Of a stretch of DNA of 64,000 nt, positions 55,055 to 63,986 are shown piece after piece (position 1 is the stretch's first letter; each line of letters begins with the position of its first letter). The stretch spans positions 27,472-91,471 of the forward strand of contig NZ_FNRM01000011.1 in NCBI RefSeq assembly GCF_900107845.1, read 5' to 3'. This DNA comes from Alkalimonas amylolytica (GTDB taxonomy: Bacteria > Pseudomonadota > Gammaproteobacteria > Enterobacterales > Alteromonadaceae). Below the pieces are notes generated by a model. That model saw nothing but the letters and a program-made list of their open reading frames with translations, did no database searches and was not told the origin of the DNA. The position numbers and the translations under genes are program-made.

Positions 55055-56275
55055 ATGAACCATGTCATCACCCATTCCCGTCGATTGCTGGCCATCGCCA
55101 CCTTGCTGGCCAGCCCCGCCTTGCTGGCGCACGGCTACGTCGAATACCCCAAGGCCCGTCAGCAAATCTGTAAAGAAGATGGCGGCTACTGGTGGCCGGC
55201 CGATGGCTCCGGCGTACCGAACCTGGCCTGCCGCGCGGCTTTTCAGCAATCCGGTGGCTACATGTATACCCAGCACCACGAATTTGCCATCAATATCCGT
55301 GATTACCACAACATGGCGGCAGTGCGGGCCGCCATTCCTAATGGTACTCTGTGCGCGGCGAATGATGATCGTAAAGCCGGCATGAACATCGCGTCCGGTC
55401 ACTGGCAAAAAACCGAAATCAATCTGGCGCAAACCCCGGTGTTGCCGGTGCGTTTTCGGGCCACCACGCCGCACAACCCAAGCTTCTGGCAGTTTTACCT
55501 GACCAAGCCCGGTATTGATCCGGCGGCCCGTCCGCTGCACTGGGAAGACTTAGACTTGATTTATGAGACTGGCAATACGCCGGCCGAAGCCGGCTATTAC
55601 CTGTTTGACGTGCCCTTGCCAGCGGATAGAAGCGGACCGGCGATTCTCTATACCCGCTGGCAACGCAACGATGTGGTCGGTGAAGGGTTTTACAACTGCT
55701 CGGATCTGCTCTTTACCGGCGGTGGTGGCGGTACCGATCCGGTCGACCCACCGCCAAGCTGGTTTGATAAAGGTGCTTTTGTTGATTTGCAAATCCCGGT
55801 CGCGGCAGGCGATAGCGCCCAGCTTCGGGTGTTTGACAGCCAGGGCCAGGAATTGCTGGACCAAAGCTGGACCATCACAGCCGCTCAGTTACCGCAGCAA
55901 TGGGCCTTTGATCTTGCCAATGAAGTCAATGCCCAGCACGGCTCACTGATCCAGATTGGGGTGCTCAGCAACAACAGCGTACAGCTTAGCCCGGATTTAG
56001 CCAGCAACCGTTTCTTCGTATCGGATAACAGCTACTTTGTGAATCTGGATATCCGGGCCGGTGAAACCGACCCTATTCCGGATGATTGCCAGGGGCATGA
56101 TCCGGCCACAGCTCCGGCCTATCCGAACTGGCCACAAAACGACTGGGCTGGTAACCCAAGTCATGCTGTGAATGGCGATCTGATGCAATACCAACAGGTG
56201 CTGTACCGCGCCAACTGGTGGACTCAGTCGACACCAGGCTCGGATGAGAGCTGGACCTCAATCTGCTCGTTCTGA
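55055..56275 (+). CDS. Chitin-active lytic polysaccharide monooxygenase (AA10) with CBM5/12
   Basis: 406 aa. Signal peptide ends LLA, exposing His26 (HGYVEYPKARQ), the first ligand of the copper histidine brace; His140 in RATTPHNPSFWQFYLTK is the second. AA10 domain about 26-225, Gly linker, an immunoglobulin-like or GbpA-type module (about 240-335) and a C-terminal CBM5/12 (NDWAGNPSHAVNGDLMQYQ, YRANWWTQS). Opens crystalline chitin by oxidation so that the two chitinases can act. Third gene of the cluster; its last 52 bases overlap a convergent lipoprotein gene. Confidence 0.92.
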   Translation: MNHVITHSRRLLAIATLLASPALLAHGYVEYPKARQQICKEDGGYWWPADGSGVPNLACRAAFQQSGGYMYTQHHEFAINIRDYHNMAAVRAAIPNGTLCAANDDRKAGMNIASGHWQKTEINLAQTPVLPVRFRATTPHNPSFWQFYLTKPGIDPAARPLHWEDLDLIYETGNTPAEAGYYLFDVPLPADRSGPAILYTRWQRNDVVGEGFYNCSDLLFTGGGGGTDPVDPPPSWFDKGAFVDLQIPVAAGDSAQLRVFDSQGQELLDQSWTITAAQLPQQWAFDLANEVNAQHGSLIQIGVLSNNSVQLSPDLASNRFFVSDNSYFVNLDIRAGETDPIPDDCQGHDPATAPAYPNWPQNDWAGNPSHAVNGDLMQYQQVLYRANWWTQSTPGSDESWTSICSF

Positions 56276-56622
56276 TGCACCCTGCCCGCAGCAGGCAGCC
56301 GGATCAATTGATGCACCTGGATCCGTCTGCCTTGCTGCGGATACGCCGTAAAGCGGCCACGAACCCGTACCTGCTGCCCGACTAAATCGTGCAGCAGCTC
56401 ATCCGGTATAATGCCTACCCGGTTTTGCTGCTTATCTTCCAGCCAGTGGTGCAAGGGGTCATCAAAACGCTGCACCAGCCCTTCGACCACCAGCACATGG
56501 CCATGAAAACGTTCTGGCTCATCCGCCAGCTTGGCAATCGGCACTTCCAGTACCGCATCGCTGCAACTGCTGAGCAGCCATAGCACCAGCACAGTTTGCA
56601 GTACTCGACCTATCCGTTGCAT
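56224..56622 (-). CDS. Small lipoprotein, possible OB-fold, 132 aa
   Basis: Lipobox LLSSC near residue 20. The mature part (PERFHGHVLVVEGLVQRFDD; RVGIIPDELLHDLVGQQVRVRGRFTAY) has the strand pattern of an OB-fold. The gene is convergent with and overlaps the 3' end of the LPMO gene by 52 bases. It lies just downstream of purL on the same strand, with the purL terminator 22 bases upstream. Function unknown. Confidence 0.75.
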   Translation of the reverse strand: MQRIGRVLQTVLVLWLLSSCSDAVLEVPIAKLADEPERFHGHVLVVEGLVQRFDDPLHHWLEDKQQNRVGIIPDELLHDLVGQQVRVRGRFTAYPQQGRRIQVHQLIRLPAAGRVHQNEQIEVQLSSEPGVD

Positions 56623-56644
56623 GGGTTTGTTCTCCCAATAAGCA

Positions 56645-56668
56645 AAAACCCGCGCCAGCGCGGGTTTT
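56645..56668. terminator. Terminator of purL
   Basis: AAAACCCGCGC-CA-GCGCGGGTTTT, a strong stem with A- and T-runs on both sides, 12 bases beyond the purL stop. Confidence 0.88.
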
Positions 56669-56679
56669 CAATCACAGCC

Positions 56680-59600
56680 TTAGCCCAGCCAGACCCGGGC
56701 GTTGCGGAACATCCGCATCCAGGGGCTGTCTTCTTGCCAGTCATCCGGATGCCAGGAGTTGGCCACGGTGCGGAATACCCGCTCCGGGTGCGGCATCATA
56801 ATGGTAGCGCGGCCATCACGGCTGGTTAAAGCGGTGATACCGGCCGGTGAGCCATTCGGGTTGGCCGGGTACTGCTCAGTGACGCGGCCGAAGTTATCCA
56901 GATAGCGCAAAGCTACGGTGCCACTGTCGTTGGCCGCGGCAAAGGCTTGCTGATTGGCAAATTCGGCATGGCCTTCCCCGTGCGAGACCGCAATCGGCAT
57001 GCGCGAACCGGCCATGCCGCTGAAGAACAGCGATGGCGTTTCCTGCACTTCCACCAGGCTAAAGCGTGCTTCAAAGCGCTCGGACTTGTTGCGCACAAAG
57101 TGTGGCCACAGCTCGGCGCCCGGGATCAGGCTTTTCAGGTTCGACATCATCTGACAGCCGTTGCACACCCCGAGCGAGAAGGTATTGTCACGCTGAAAGA
57201 AAGCCGCGAACTGATCGCGCGCCTGCGCATTGAACAAGATGGACTTGGCCCAGCCTTCACCGGCACCCAGTACATCGCCGTAGGAGAAACCGCCGCAAGC
57301 CACCAGGCCATCGAAGTCGCTCAATTGACGACGACCAGACAGAATATCGCTCATATGCACATCGATGGCGCTAAACCCAGCCCGGTTAAAGGCTGCGGCC
57401 ATTTCCTGATGCGAGTTCACACCCTGCTCACGCAAAATAGCCACTTTGGGCGCAGCGCCTTTGGCAATGTAAGGCGCGGCAATATCGGCATTCAGATCAA
57501 AGGTCAAACGGGTGCTCAGGCCAGGATCGGCCTGATCGGCTTTGGCAGCAAATTCCTGCTGGGCGCAATCCGGGTTGTCCCGCATCGCCTGCATCTGATA
57601 GGTGGTTTCGGCCCAGATGCAGCGCAGTGTGGTGCGGCTTTGCTGATACACCAGGGCATTGCCACGACGCACCAGAATATCGTCGCTGTTGCTGACACGA
57701 CCCAGCAGATGGCTGCAAGCCGCCAGCTGATGATCCGCCAGCACTTGCTGCACATGCGCCAGCTTGTCGTTGCTGACTTGCAGCACAGCGCCCAGCTCTT
57801 CGCTAAACAGCACCGCCAAATCATCCTGACCCAGCGCTGCGATATCCACCTCGAAACCAGCCTTACCGGCAAAGGCCATTTCGGCCAGTGTCAGCAATAA
57901 ACCACCGTCGGAGCGGTCGTGGTAGGCCAGAATTTGCTGCTCACGCACCAGTTGCTGCATGGCATCAAAGAAGTGTTGCAGCAGCTCTGGCGACGCCAGA
58001 TCCGGCACTTCCTGGCCCAGTTGCTGGTACACCTGCGCCAGACAAGACGCGCCCAGGCGGTTTTGGCCCTGGCCCAAATCAATCAGCAGCAGGCTGCTGT
58101 CACCGCAGTCGGTGCGAAGCTGTGGCGTCACGGTTTTGCGAATGTCTTCTACCCGGCCAAAAGCAGTGATCACCAGGGACAAAGGTGAGGTAACGGCTTT
58201 TTGCTCGCCATCTTGTTGCCACTGGGTTTTCATCGACATCGAGTCTTTACCCACTGGGATGGTCAGGCCAAGCGCCGGACACAGCTCCTCACCAATGACT
58301 TTCACCGCCTGGTACAAACCGGCATCTTCACCCGGGTGACCGGCTGCGGCCATCCAGTTGGCGGAGAGTTTAATGCGTTTCAGTTCACCGATATCGGTGG
58401 CGGCAATGTTGGTGATGGCTTCGGCCACCGCCATGCGGGCAGAGGCGCCAAAATCCAGCAAGGCCAGCGGGGTGCGCTCGCCCATCGACATGGCTTCGCC
58501 GTGGTAGCTGTCGTACGACGCCGCCGTCACCGCACAGTTGGCCACCGGCACCTGCCAGGGACCAACCATCTGATCGCGCGCCACCAAACCGGTCACGGAG
58601 CGATCGCCAATGGTGATCAGGAAAGTTTTCTCAGCAATGGTCGGTAAACGCAGCAACCGCTCGGTGGCATCGGCCACAGTCACGTTATCCAGCTGCAACG
58701 GCTCACCCGCAGTCTGGCTGCTTTGCACATCACGGTGCATCTTCGGCGCTTTACCCAGTAATACATTGAGTGGCAAATCAATCGGCGTGTTGCCAAAATG
58801 CTGATCCGACAGCACCAGCTGCTGTTCGGCAGTGGCTTCCCCCACCACCGCATAAGGGGCGCGCTCACGGCGGCAAATGTCTTCAAACACCGCCAGACGC
58901 TCGGGCGGGATCGCCATCACATAACGTTCCTGCGACTCGTTGCACCAGATTTGCAGTGGCGACATGCCCGGCTCATCGTTCGGTACTTTGCGCAGCTCAA
59001 AACGGCCACCGACGCCGCCATCGTTCACCAGCTCCGGGAAGGCATTGGATAAACCACCGGCACCGACATCATGGATAAAGCAAATCGGGTTGGCATCGCC
59101 CAGCTGCCAGCAGCGGTCGATCACTTCCTGACAGCGGCGTTCGATTTCCGGGTTTTCCCGTTGCACCGAAGCGAAATCCAAATCTTCCGCCGACTGACCG
59201 GACGCCACCGAAGAAGCAGCACCACCGCCCAAACCGATGTTCATCGCCGGGCCACCCAGCACCACCAGCTTAGAGCCTGGTTTCATCTCGCCTTTTTGCA
59301 CATGATCTGCACGGATATTGCCCAAACCACCGGCCAGCATAATCGGCTTGTGGTAACCACGCACTTCCACGCCATTGTGGCTGTTGACCTGTTGCTCGTA
59401 AGTACGGAAATAACCGACCAGATTGGGCCGGCCAAATTCGTTGTTAAAGGCAGCCCCGCCCAATGGGCCTTCCAGCATAATGTCCATCGCATTGACAATG
59501 CGGCTTGGCTTGCCAAAATCGGTTTCCCACGGCTGTTCAAAGCCCGGAATACGCAAGTTCGATACAGAAAAACCAACCAGGCCGGCTTTGGGCTTGGCCC

Positions 59601-60573
59601 CCACACCGGTCGCACCTTCGTCTCGGATCTCGCCGCCAGAGCCGGTGGCCGCGCCCGGGTAAGGAGAAATGGCGGTTGGGTGGTTGTGGGTTTCTACCTT
59701 CATCAGAATGTGGATCGGCTCGTGATGGTAGTTGTATTCCTGGGTGGTTGCATCCGGGAAGAAACGACCGGCTTCCGAGCCAATCATCACAGCGGCATTG
59801 TCTTTGTAGGCCGACAGCACGTAATCCGGGGTCTGCTCAAAGGTGTTTTTGATCATCTTGAACAGCGACTTGGGCTGTTGCTGGCCATCGATGGTCCAGT
59901 CGGCATTGAAAATTTTATGCCGGCAATGCTCGGAGTTGGCCTGGGCAAACATGTAGAGTTCAATGTCGTTCGGGTTGCGGCCCAGCTGCTGGAAGTTGCT
60001 GACCAGATAATCGATTTCATCGTCGGCCAGTGCCAGCCCCATGCTCTGGTTAGCCTCGACCAGGGCGTCACGGCCACCGGCCAGTATATCCACCGAGCTG
60101 AGTGGTGCCGGCTCACCGTGCAGGAACAATTGCTCGGCAGCTTCCAGACTATCAAACACCGCTTCCATCATCCGATCGTGCAGCAGGGCTTGTAACTCTG
60201 TCTGCTGGCTGATGGTCAGGGTTTCGCTGCTTTCAATGTAGTACGCAATGCCACGCTCCAACCGCACCACCGACGACAAGCCACAGTTGTGGGCGATATC
60301 AGTCGCTTTCGACGACCAGGGCGAAATGGTGCCTGGCCGTGGTGTCACCAGCAGCATCAAACCCTGCGGGGCATGACTGGCCAGCGCCGGGCCATAGGTC
60401 AGCAGTTGTTCCAGCGTATGCTGCTGCTCGGCAGACAAAGGGGCACTTAGCTCGGCAAAATGCATAAACTCAGCGTAAATCTCCGTAACCGGCAGCGCCA
60501 GTCGCTGGCATTGGTCCATCAGTTTGCGGATTCGAAAGTCTGACAGTGCAGGTGCACCACGCAGGATCAACAT
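56680..60573 (-). CDS. purL: Phosphoribosylformylglycinamidine synthase
   Basis: 1297 aa, the large single-chain form of gammaproteobacteria. N-terminal PurS-like domain, two AIRS-type catalytic halves ([48 protein letters not shown]) and a C-terminal glutamine amidotransferase with Cys in [13 protein letters not shown] and His-Glu in [10 protein letters not shown]. Converts FGAR to FGAM with glutamine and ATP in purine synthesis. Monocistronic. Confidence 0.98.
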   Translation of the reverse strand: MLILRGAPALSDFRIRKLMDQCQRLALPVTEIYAEFMHFAELSAPLSAEQQHTLEQLLTYGPALASHAPQGLMLLVTPRPGTISPWSSKATDIAHNCGLSSVVRLERGIAYYIESSETLTISQQTELQALLHDRMMEAVFDSLEAAEQLFLHGEPAPLSSVDILAGGRDALVEANQSMGLALADDEIDYLVSNFQQLGRNPNDIELYMFAQANSEHCRHKIFNADWTIDGQQQPKSLFKMIKNTFEQTPDYVLSAYKDNAAVMIGSEAGRFFPDATTQEYNYHHEPIHILMKVETHNHPTAISPYPGAATGSGGEIRDEGATGVGAKPKAGLVGFSVSNLRIPGFEQPWETDFGKPSRIVNAMDIMLEGPLGGAAFNNEFGRPNLVGYFRTYEQQVNSHNGVEVRGYHKPIMLAGGLGNIRADHVQKGEMKPGSKLVVLGGPAMNIGLGGGAASSVASGQSAEDLDFASVQRENPEIERRCQEVIDRCWQLGDANPICFIHDVGAGGLSNAFPELVNDGGVGGRFELRKVPNDEPGMSPLQIWCNESQERYVMAIPPERLAVFEDICRRERAPYAVVGEATAEQQLVLSDQHFGNTPIDLPLNVLLGKAPKMHRDVQSSQTAGEPLQLDNVTVADATERLLRLPTIAEKTFLITIGDRSVTGLVARDQMVGPWQVPVANCAVTAASYDSYHGEAMSMGERTPLALLDFGASARMAVAEAITNIAATDIGELKRIKLSANWMAAAGHPGEDAGLYQAVKVIGEELCPALGLTIPVGKDSMSMKTQWQQDGEQKAVTSPLSLVITAFGRVEDIRKTVTPQLRTDCGDSSLLLIDLGQGQNRLGASCLAQVYQQLGQEVPDLASPELLQHFFDAMQQLVREQQILAYHDRSDGGLLLTLAEMAFAGKAGFEVDIAALGQDDLAVLFSEELGAVLQVSNDKLAHVQQVLADHQLAACSHLLGRVSNSDDILVRRGNALVYQQSRTTLRCIWAETTYQMQAMRDNPDCAQQEFAAKADQADPGLSTRLTFDLNADIAAPYIAKGAAPKVAILREQGVNSHQEMAAAFNRAGFSAIDVHMSDILSGRRQLSDFDGLVACGGFSYGDVLGAGEGWAKSILFNAQARDQFAAFFQRDNTFSLGVCNGCQMMSNLKSLIPGAELWPHFVRNKSERFEARFSLVEVQETPSLFFSGMAGSRMPIAVSHGEGHAEFANQQAFAAANDSGTVALRYLDNFGRVTEQYPANPNGSPAGITALTSRDGRATIMMPHPERVFRTVANSWHPDDWQEDSPWMRMFRNARVWLG

Positions 60574-61010
60574 AGGCTTTTTTCCGTTGGTTGAACGACG
60601 AGGAATTTGAGCGCGCTATTATAAAGAAATTTGCTGTCTAGGGATAGAGCAGCAACTGGGCGGCATTTGCCGATCAATGCTCAGGATGATGATAGGAAAT
60701 CCGTTCGCATGCACGGGGTTTGTTGACGCTCTCCCAGTGGCAGACTTTTCGTGACATTTGTCGTTGTTGCTTAATACTCGCTGGGCGATATGAGCAACAG
60801 CACAAAACACTGGATGCATTGACAGTAAAAGTAAAATACCTGTAAATAAGTTACTTGCATGGAAAATCCCCGCTTTCTCCATTAGAAGCGTTCTAAAGTG
60901 TAATTAAATTGTTGATTATGATGCATGAGTTCGATAGATTGGGGAAATTTGGAAAAAGATAGAAAGGAAAACCCCGCGAAGAAAGAAGGGATTTTCCAAA
61001 CTATTAAGCT
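60574..61010. other. Gene-free region between purL and the first integron cassette
   Basis: 437 bases. I see no integrase gene or convincing attI. A near-perfect 19-base inverted repeat (60860-60878 and 60980-60998) lies in its right half. The short opposite-strand reading frame (60619-60882) has no ribosome-binding site or family match and is not called. Confidence 0.6.
60860..60998. repeat. 19-bp inverted repeat at the left edge of the cassette array
   Basis: TGGAAAATCCCCGCTTTCT (60860-60878) and AGAAAGAAGGGATTTTCCA (60980-60998) are reverse complements with two mismatches, enclosing about 100 AT-rich bases. A shorter match (GGAAAACCCC, 60966) lies inside. It ends 12 bases before the first G/TTAGC junction. 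Confidence 0.55.
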
Positions 61011-61030
61011 GTTAGCTGCACGAGGACTCC

Positions 61031-61477
61031 ATGTTCGAATCCCATAACAAGTACACAATATTAACTTACTGGACTCTTGCTCTGAGCAGCGTTGTCGGTT
61101 TTGTAGTTATGGGTATGTTGATTCCCAGCGCTACGCAAAACCAAACGCTCTTGATGTACATTTTAATATCTGTCCTCAGCGTTATGTTGCTTCTAAATAC
61201 ATATCTAGCTTATAAGGTCTTTAAGCGTAGTGTTTTTGCATTAAAGTGGTGTCTTTGGTTATACGGTTTGCAGATTATAGGCTTTGAGACGGCTAATTGG
61301 GGTTTCAGCTTAATATTTGGATTACAAATAAATATCTCATGGGCAATCGGAGAATCAAGTCTTACTATTAATTTAATGGCTATCATAATTTGGTTTTTAG
61401 TATTCAAAGCTCTTCGTAGCGTAAATGCAGCTAACAAGTTAAGCCAGCAGGACGCCGCGAGCGGCGCCGCTGCTTAA
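61031..61477 (+). CDS. Four-helix membrane protein (integron cassette 1)
   Basis: 148 aa with helices at about 12-32, 40-62, 75-97 and 108-128. No family recognised. The last 15 codons (ANKLSQQDAASGAAA) are read from the attC site itself, so the C-terminus is set by the recombination site. Start ATG has GAGG ten bases before it. Confidence 0.7.
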   Translation: MFESHNKYTILTYWTLALSSVVGFVVMGMLIPSATQNQTLLMYILISVLSVMLLLNTYLAYKVFKRSVFALKWCLWLYGLQIIGFETANWGFSLIFGLQINISWAIGESSLTINLMAIIIWFLVFKALRSVNAANKLSQQDAASGAAA

Positions 61478-61487
61478 AGCGTTATAT
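61430..61487 (+). other. attC site 1 (58 bp)
   Basis: R'' GCTAACA, inner stem around GGACGCCGCGAGCGGCGCC, R' G/TTATAT at 61481. Overlaps the end of the cassette-1 gene. Confidence 0.8.
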
Positions 61488-61504
61488 TTTTAAAGAGTAA
61501 AATC

Positions 61505-61954
61505 ATGAGAGTAATTCCAATATTTTTTATTGTCTTGCTTGTTGGCTGTAGCATGCCACCTAAAACAGCGGATGAATTTAAAACATCAAGATACGCACCA
61601 CTAAAATTTGAAGCTGACCTGAAGGTTGATAAAGCCTTTCAATTGTTAATAGATGAATATGCAAAATGCTATCAGGTTAGCAACTCGACAATGATCCCCG
61701 TTGGTGGTGCTTTTATTGGCTCACATGAGTCTAAAACAGTTGAAGCAAGCCAGCTTACAGACCGTAGTTATCAAATCGCTGTAAAAAGAAGAGTTAACTT
61801 CCACAGCTGGTATGAAAGGATGATTGAGTTGCTCAGTGAAAATGGCACACAAACTAAAATAACAGTTTACCAACTACCAGCGTACGACTCGAAAAACAAA
61901 ACAACGATAGAGCGCTTTTTGTCTGGAGAAAAAGTCTCAATCTGTGAGAATTAA
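61505..61954 (+). CDS. Lipoprotein (integron cassette 2)
   Basis: 149 aa. Signal peptide RVIPIFFIVLLVGC with Cys as lipidation site. Mature part is mixed alpha/beta, with GGAFIGSHESK and no family I can name. It starts 24 bases after the attC-1 junction, behind AAAGAG. Confidence 0.7.
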   Translation: MRVIPIFFIVLLVGCSMPPKTADEFKTSRYAPLKFEADLKVDKAFQLLIDEYAKCYQVSNSTMIPVGGAFIGSHESKTVEASQLTDRSYQIAVKRRVNFHSWYERMIELLSENGTQTKITVYQLPAYDSKNKTTIERFLSGEKVSICEN

Positions 61955-61956
61955 AT

Positions 61957-62045
61957 ATAACAATCAAATTTTATCGCCAGCAAAAAGCGCTGGCTGTGAC
62001 GTCAACCCGCTGCGCGGCTTTCCGCGCTAAATTTGGGCGTTAGCG
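61957..62045 (+). other. attC site 2 (about 89 bp)
   Basis: R'' ATAACAATC at 61957-61965, imperfect palindrome through GCCAGCAAAAAGCGCTGGC, R' GCG/TTAGC at 62039. Unlike the other sites in sequence. Confidence 0.75.
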
Positions 62046-62065
62046 GTCATTAAGGCATTTGCATC

Positions 62066-62512
62066 ATGACTAAACATTTGTCTGATTCCTCAGAGCAAAG
62101 AGAAGCCGAAAGCCATATGCTTTGTGAGCTTGAGAAAAAGTTAGATTTACATTTTGACCAAGGGGCTAGGCTTCCTGTAAGTGTAGGTGTTCAACCTGAT
62201 GCGATTGATCTTCAAAATAAAGTGGTAGTCGAAGTTTATGCGCGTGTTGGAGCAGTTAAAGGAGCTCAACTTCACAAAATTAAAGGTGACGTGCTAAAGC
62301 TCGCACTAATAGGTAAGGAGCTGGGATCAGATTGGCGAAAAATAATGTGCTTTGCTTCCGATAGTGCAGCAGGTTATGTACAAGGAAAATCTTGGGTGGC
62401 AGAAGCAGCAAAAGTTTTTGGTATTGAGATTCATGTTGTTGCTTTATCTTCTGAACTGCAAGCTAAAGTAATGGCAGCACAAACACGGCAAAAAATGGTT
62501 AACCCGACATGA
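62066..62512 (+). CDS. Cassette-borne protein with a possible PD-(D/E)XK fold (integron cassette 3)
   Basis: 148 aa. PDAIDLQNKVVVEVYARVG gives the Asp...Glu-x-Tyr spacing of restriction-type nucleases, followed by KGAQLHKIKGDVLKLALIGK with basic and acidic residues on one helix. Lys is not at the usual x-Lys position, so catalysis is uncertain. Soluble, no signal peptide. Role unknown; a DNA-binding or degenerate nuclease is one reading. Confidence 0.6.
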   Translation: MTKHLSDSSEQREAESHMLCELEKKLDLHFDQGARLPVSVGVQPDAIDLQNKVVVEVYARVGAVKGAQLHKIKGDVLKLALIGKELGSDWRKIMCFASDSAAGYVQGKSWVAEAAKVFGIEIHVVALSSELQAKVMAAQTRQKMVNPT

Positions 62513-62514
62513 CC

Positions 62515-62597
62515 GCTAACAAGACGCTATTGTCGCCACTATCGTGGCTGGGACGGCTTACGCTGCGCTCCAGCCGCCCCAAAGCTTTGCGTTAAGT
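62515..62597 (+). other. attC site 3 (about 83 bp)
   Basis: R'' GCTAACA, long stem with GGCTGGGACGGC...CAGCCGCCCC, R' GCG/TTAAG at 62591. Identical to attC 5 except for two bases across the shared 76-78 bases. Confidence 0.88.
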
Positions 62598-62612
62598 TTT
62601 TGAGAGGGTTCG

Positions 62613-63083
62613 GTGATTATCAGGGAAATGGAAGAGCAGGATCTCGCAGCTGTCAGCGCAACTTGCATGGCTTCGTTTTCGCAGTCTGTTGCGGACACAT
62701 TGTCTGAGGAAGGGGTTTCAACGTTTTCCAAAATTGCTGCGAGTAGCGCCTTTCTTGAGAGAATGAAGGGCGACAATTTGATACTTGTCGCAGAAATCGA
62801 TGGAAAAATTGAAGGCGTGATCGAGCTCAAAGAAGGGCGTCATGTTGCAATGCTTTTTATTAGCCCTGAACGGCAGAAAGAAGGCACTGGTAGAGCGCTG
62901 CTTTCATCAGCACTGAATTATGCAAAGGTTGATATTGTTACTGTAAGCGCGTCCTTGTCTTCAGTGCCCGCGTATGAGAAGTATGGGTTTGAGTGTAAGG
63001 GCGAAACGGGAAAATCGGCAGGTTTGGTCTATCAGCCTATGGAGATTAAACTTAACAAGGCAATGCACGCGACAAGCGCGTGA
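62613..63083 (+). CDS. GNAT acetyltransferase (integron cassette 4)
   Basis: 156 aa, GTG start behind GAGAGG. GNAT core: IIREMEEQDLAAV, VAEIDGKIEGVIEL, then LFISPERQKEGTGRALLSSAL with the acetyl-CoA loop (QKEGTG in place of Q/RxxGxG/A) and AYEKYGFECKGE. Substrate unknown. The last residues (LNKAMHATSA) are coded by the next attC site. Confidence 0.85.
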   Translation: MIIREMEEQDLAAVSATCMASFSQSVADTLSEEGVSTFSKIAASSAFLERMKGDNLILVAEIDGKIEGVIELKEGRHVAMLFISPERQKEGTGRALLSSALNYAKVDIVTVSASLSSVPAYEKYGFECKGETGKSAGLVYQPMEIKLNKAMHATSA

Positions 63084-63097
63084 TGGCAGCGTTAGGA
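63051..63097 (+). other. attC site 4 (short, about 47 bp)
   Basis: CTTAACA at 63051 (R''), stem ATGCACGCG/CGCGTGAT, R' GCG/TTAGGA at 63091. Shorter than the usual minimum of about 57 bp, but the two ends and the inner stem fit and it separates two cassettes. Confidence 0.65.
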
Positions 63098-63103
63098 GAC
63101 TTG

Positions 63104-63529
63104 ATGGATATAACATTTGTACGCTCTAAAAACCTCAGAAGAGCGGCTAATTTTACCTTTGACAATATGCGAGTTTACTACGAGCAATTTGCTCCGGAGT
63201 GGGACGCGTCAAAGGTGTATGAAGTTACTGCTGAACTTGAAAACTATGACATCATTTATAAGCAAGAAGTCGTAGGAGTCATGCGCTTGCAATTTGACAA
63301 TGATTGCTGTGTCTTAAGAGACCTTCAGGTTATCTCATCGGCGCAAAATAAAGGAATCGGACAGGTCGCAATACAAGAAGCTAAAAATCTTACTTTAAAT
63401 GCAGATCTAAGTAGACTTGCATTAAGGGTATTAAAAATTAGCCCAGCGGTCAGTCTCTACCAAAGGAATGGTTTTGTTACACAAAGCGAAGATGAACGTT
63501 TTTTCAATATGGAAGCGGAAGTTTCCTAA
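63104..63529 (+). CDS. GNAT acetyltransferase, second (integron cassette 5)
   Basis: 141 aa from the ATG at 63104, behind GGAG at 63095-63098 and 13 bases after the junction; an earlier in-frame start at 63080 lies in the attC site and is rejected. GNAT core: YKQEVVGVMRLQFDND, LRDLQVISSAQNKGIGQVAIQEA (acetyl-CoA loop QNKGIG) and SLYQRNGFVTQSE. The stop codon is the TAA of the next R'' box. Different sequence from the cassette-4 enzyme, so not a recent duplicate. Confidence 0.85.
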   Translation: MDITFVRSKNLRRAANFTFDNMRVYYEQFAPEWDASKVYEVTAELENYDIIYKQEVVGVMRLQFDNDCCVLRDLQVISSAQNKGIGQVAIQEAKNLTLNADLSRLALRVLKISPAVSLYQRNGFVTQSEDERFFNMEAEVS

Positions 63530-63607
63530 CAAGGCGCTGTTGTCGCCACTATCGTGGCTGGGACGGCTTACGCTGCGCTCCAGCCGCCCCAAAGCTTTGC
63601 GTTAGGT
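63525..63607 (+). other. attC site 5 (about 83 bp)
   Basis: CCTAACAAGG R'', same long stem as attC 3, R' GCG/TTAGGT at 63601. Confidence 0.88.
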
Positions 63608-63614
63608 AGATACT

Positions 63615-63986
63615 GTGATTTTCAGTCGTTTTGAACGAAGCTCTGTTGATGAAATGAAGAGTATTCTCATTTCAGACAGTACTTTAAGCGTAAAAGATAA
63701 AGTGCAGTTGGAAAAGATGATTGCTCGATTAGATGCTAAAAAGTCACCATATCTCAGTGATTACGAAATTCATCAACTCAAACAAAAAGAAATCGATATA
63801 AGACAATCGCGGATATTTGTTTTGATAACTTGGTCAATATCTATTATCGCAGTTATATATTTCGGTGCTCTTCCTGGTCGGACTGGAATGATATACTGGT
63901 CTCAAGAGCCAGGCTTGTTTATAACATGTTTAGTCATCTGGATTTCTGTAGGGGTGTATTTTTATGCTAACAGTGAAGACACCTAA
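63615..63986 (+). CDS. Small two-helix membrane protein (integron cassette 6)
   Basis: 123 aa, GTG start 14 bases after the junction. N-terminal 70 residues are charged and helical (SDSTLSVKDKVQLEKMIARL); two transmembrane helices follow (RIFVLITWSISIIAVIYFG and PGLFITCLVIWISVGVYFY). Family not recognised. The stop codon TAA again falls in an R'' box. Confidence 0.65.
   Translation: MIFSRFERSSVDEMKSILISDSTLSVKDKVQLEKMIARLDAKKSPYLSDYEIHQLKQKEIDIRQSRIFVLITWSISIIAVIYFGALPGRTGMIYWSQEPGLFITCLVIWISVGVYFYANSEDT

Noticed and set aside
56947..60195. Long + strand reading frames opposite purL (317 and 374 aa)
   Set aside because: Mirror images of a strongly conserved enzyme; composition rich in His/Gln/Arg as expected for antisense frames.
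60619..60882. 87-aa reading frame on the - strand
   Set aside because: No ribosome-binding site, odd composition and no recognisable domain; likely spurious.
61011..61030. attI site of the integron
   Set aside because: Only the G/TTAGC junction is visible; no intI and no direct repeats typical of attI, so I do not call it.
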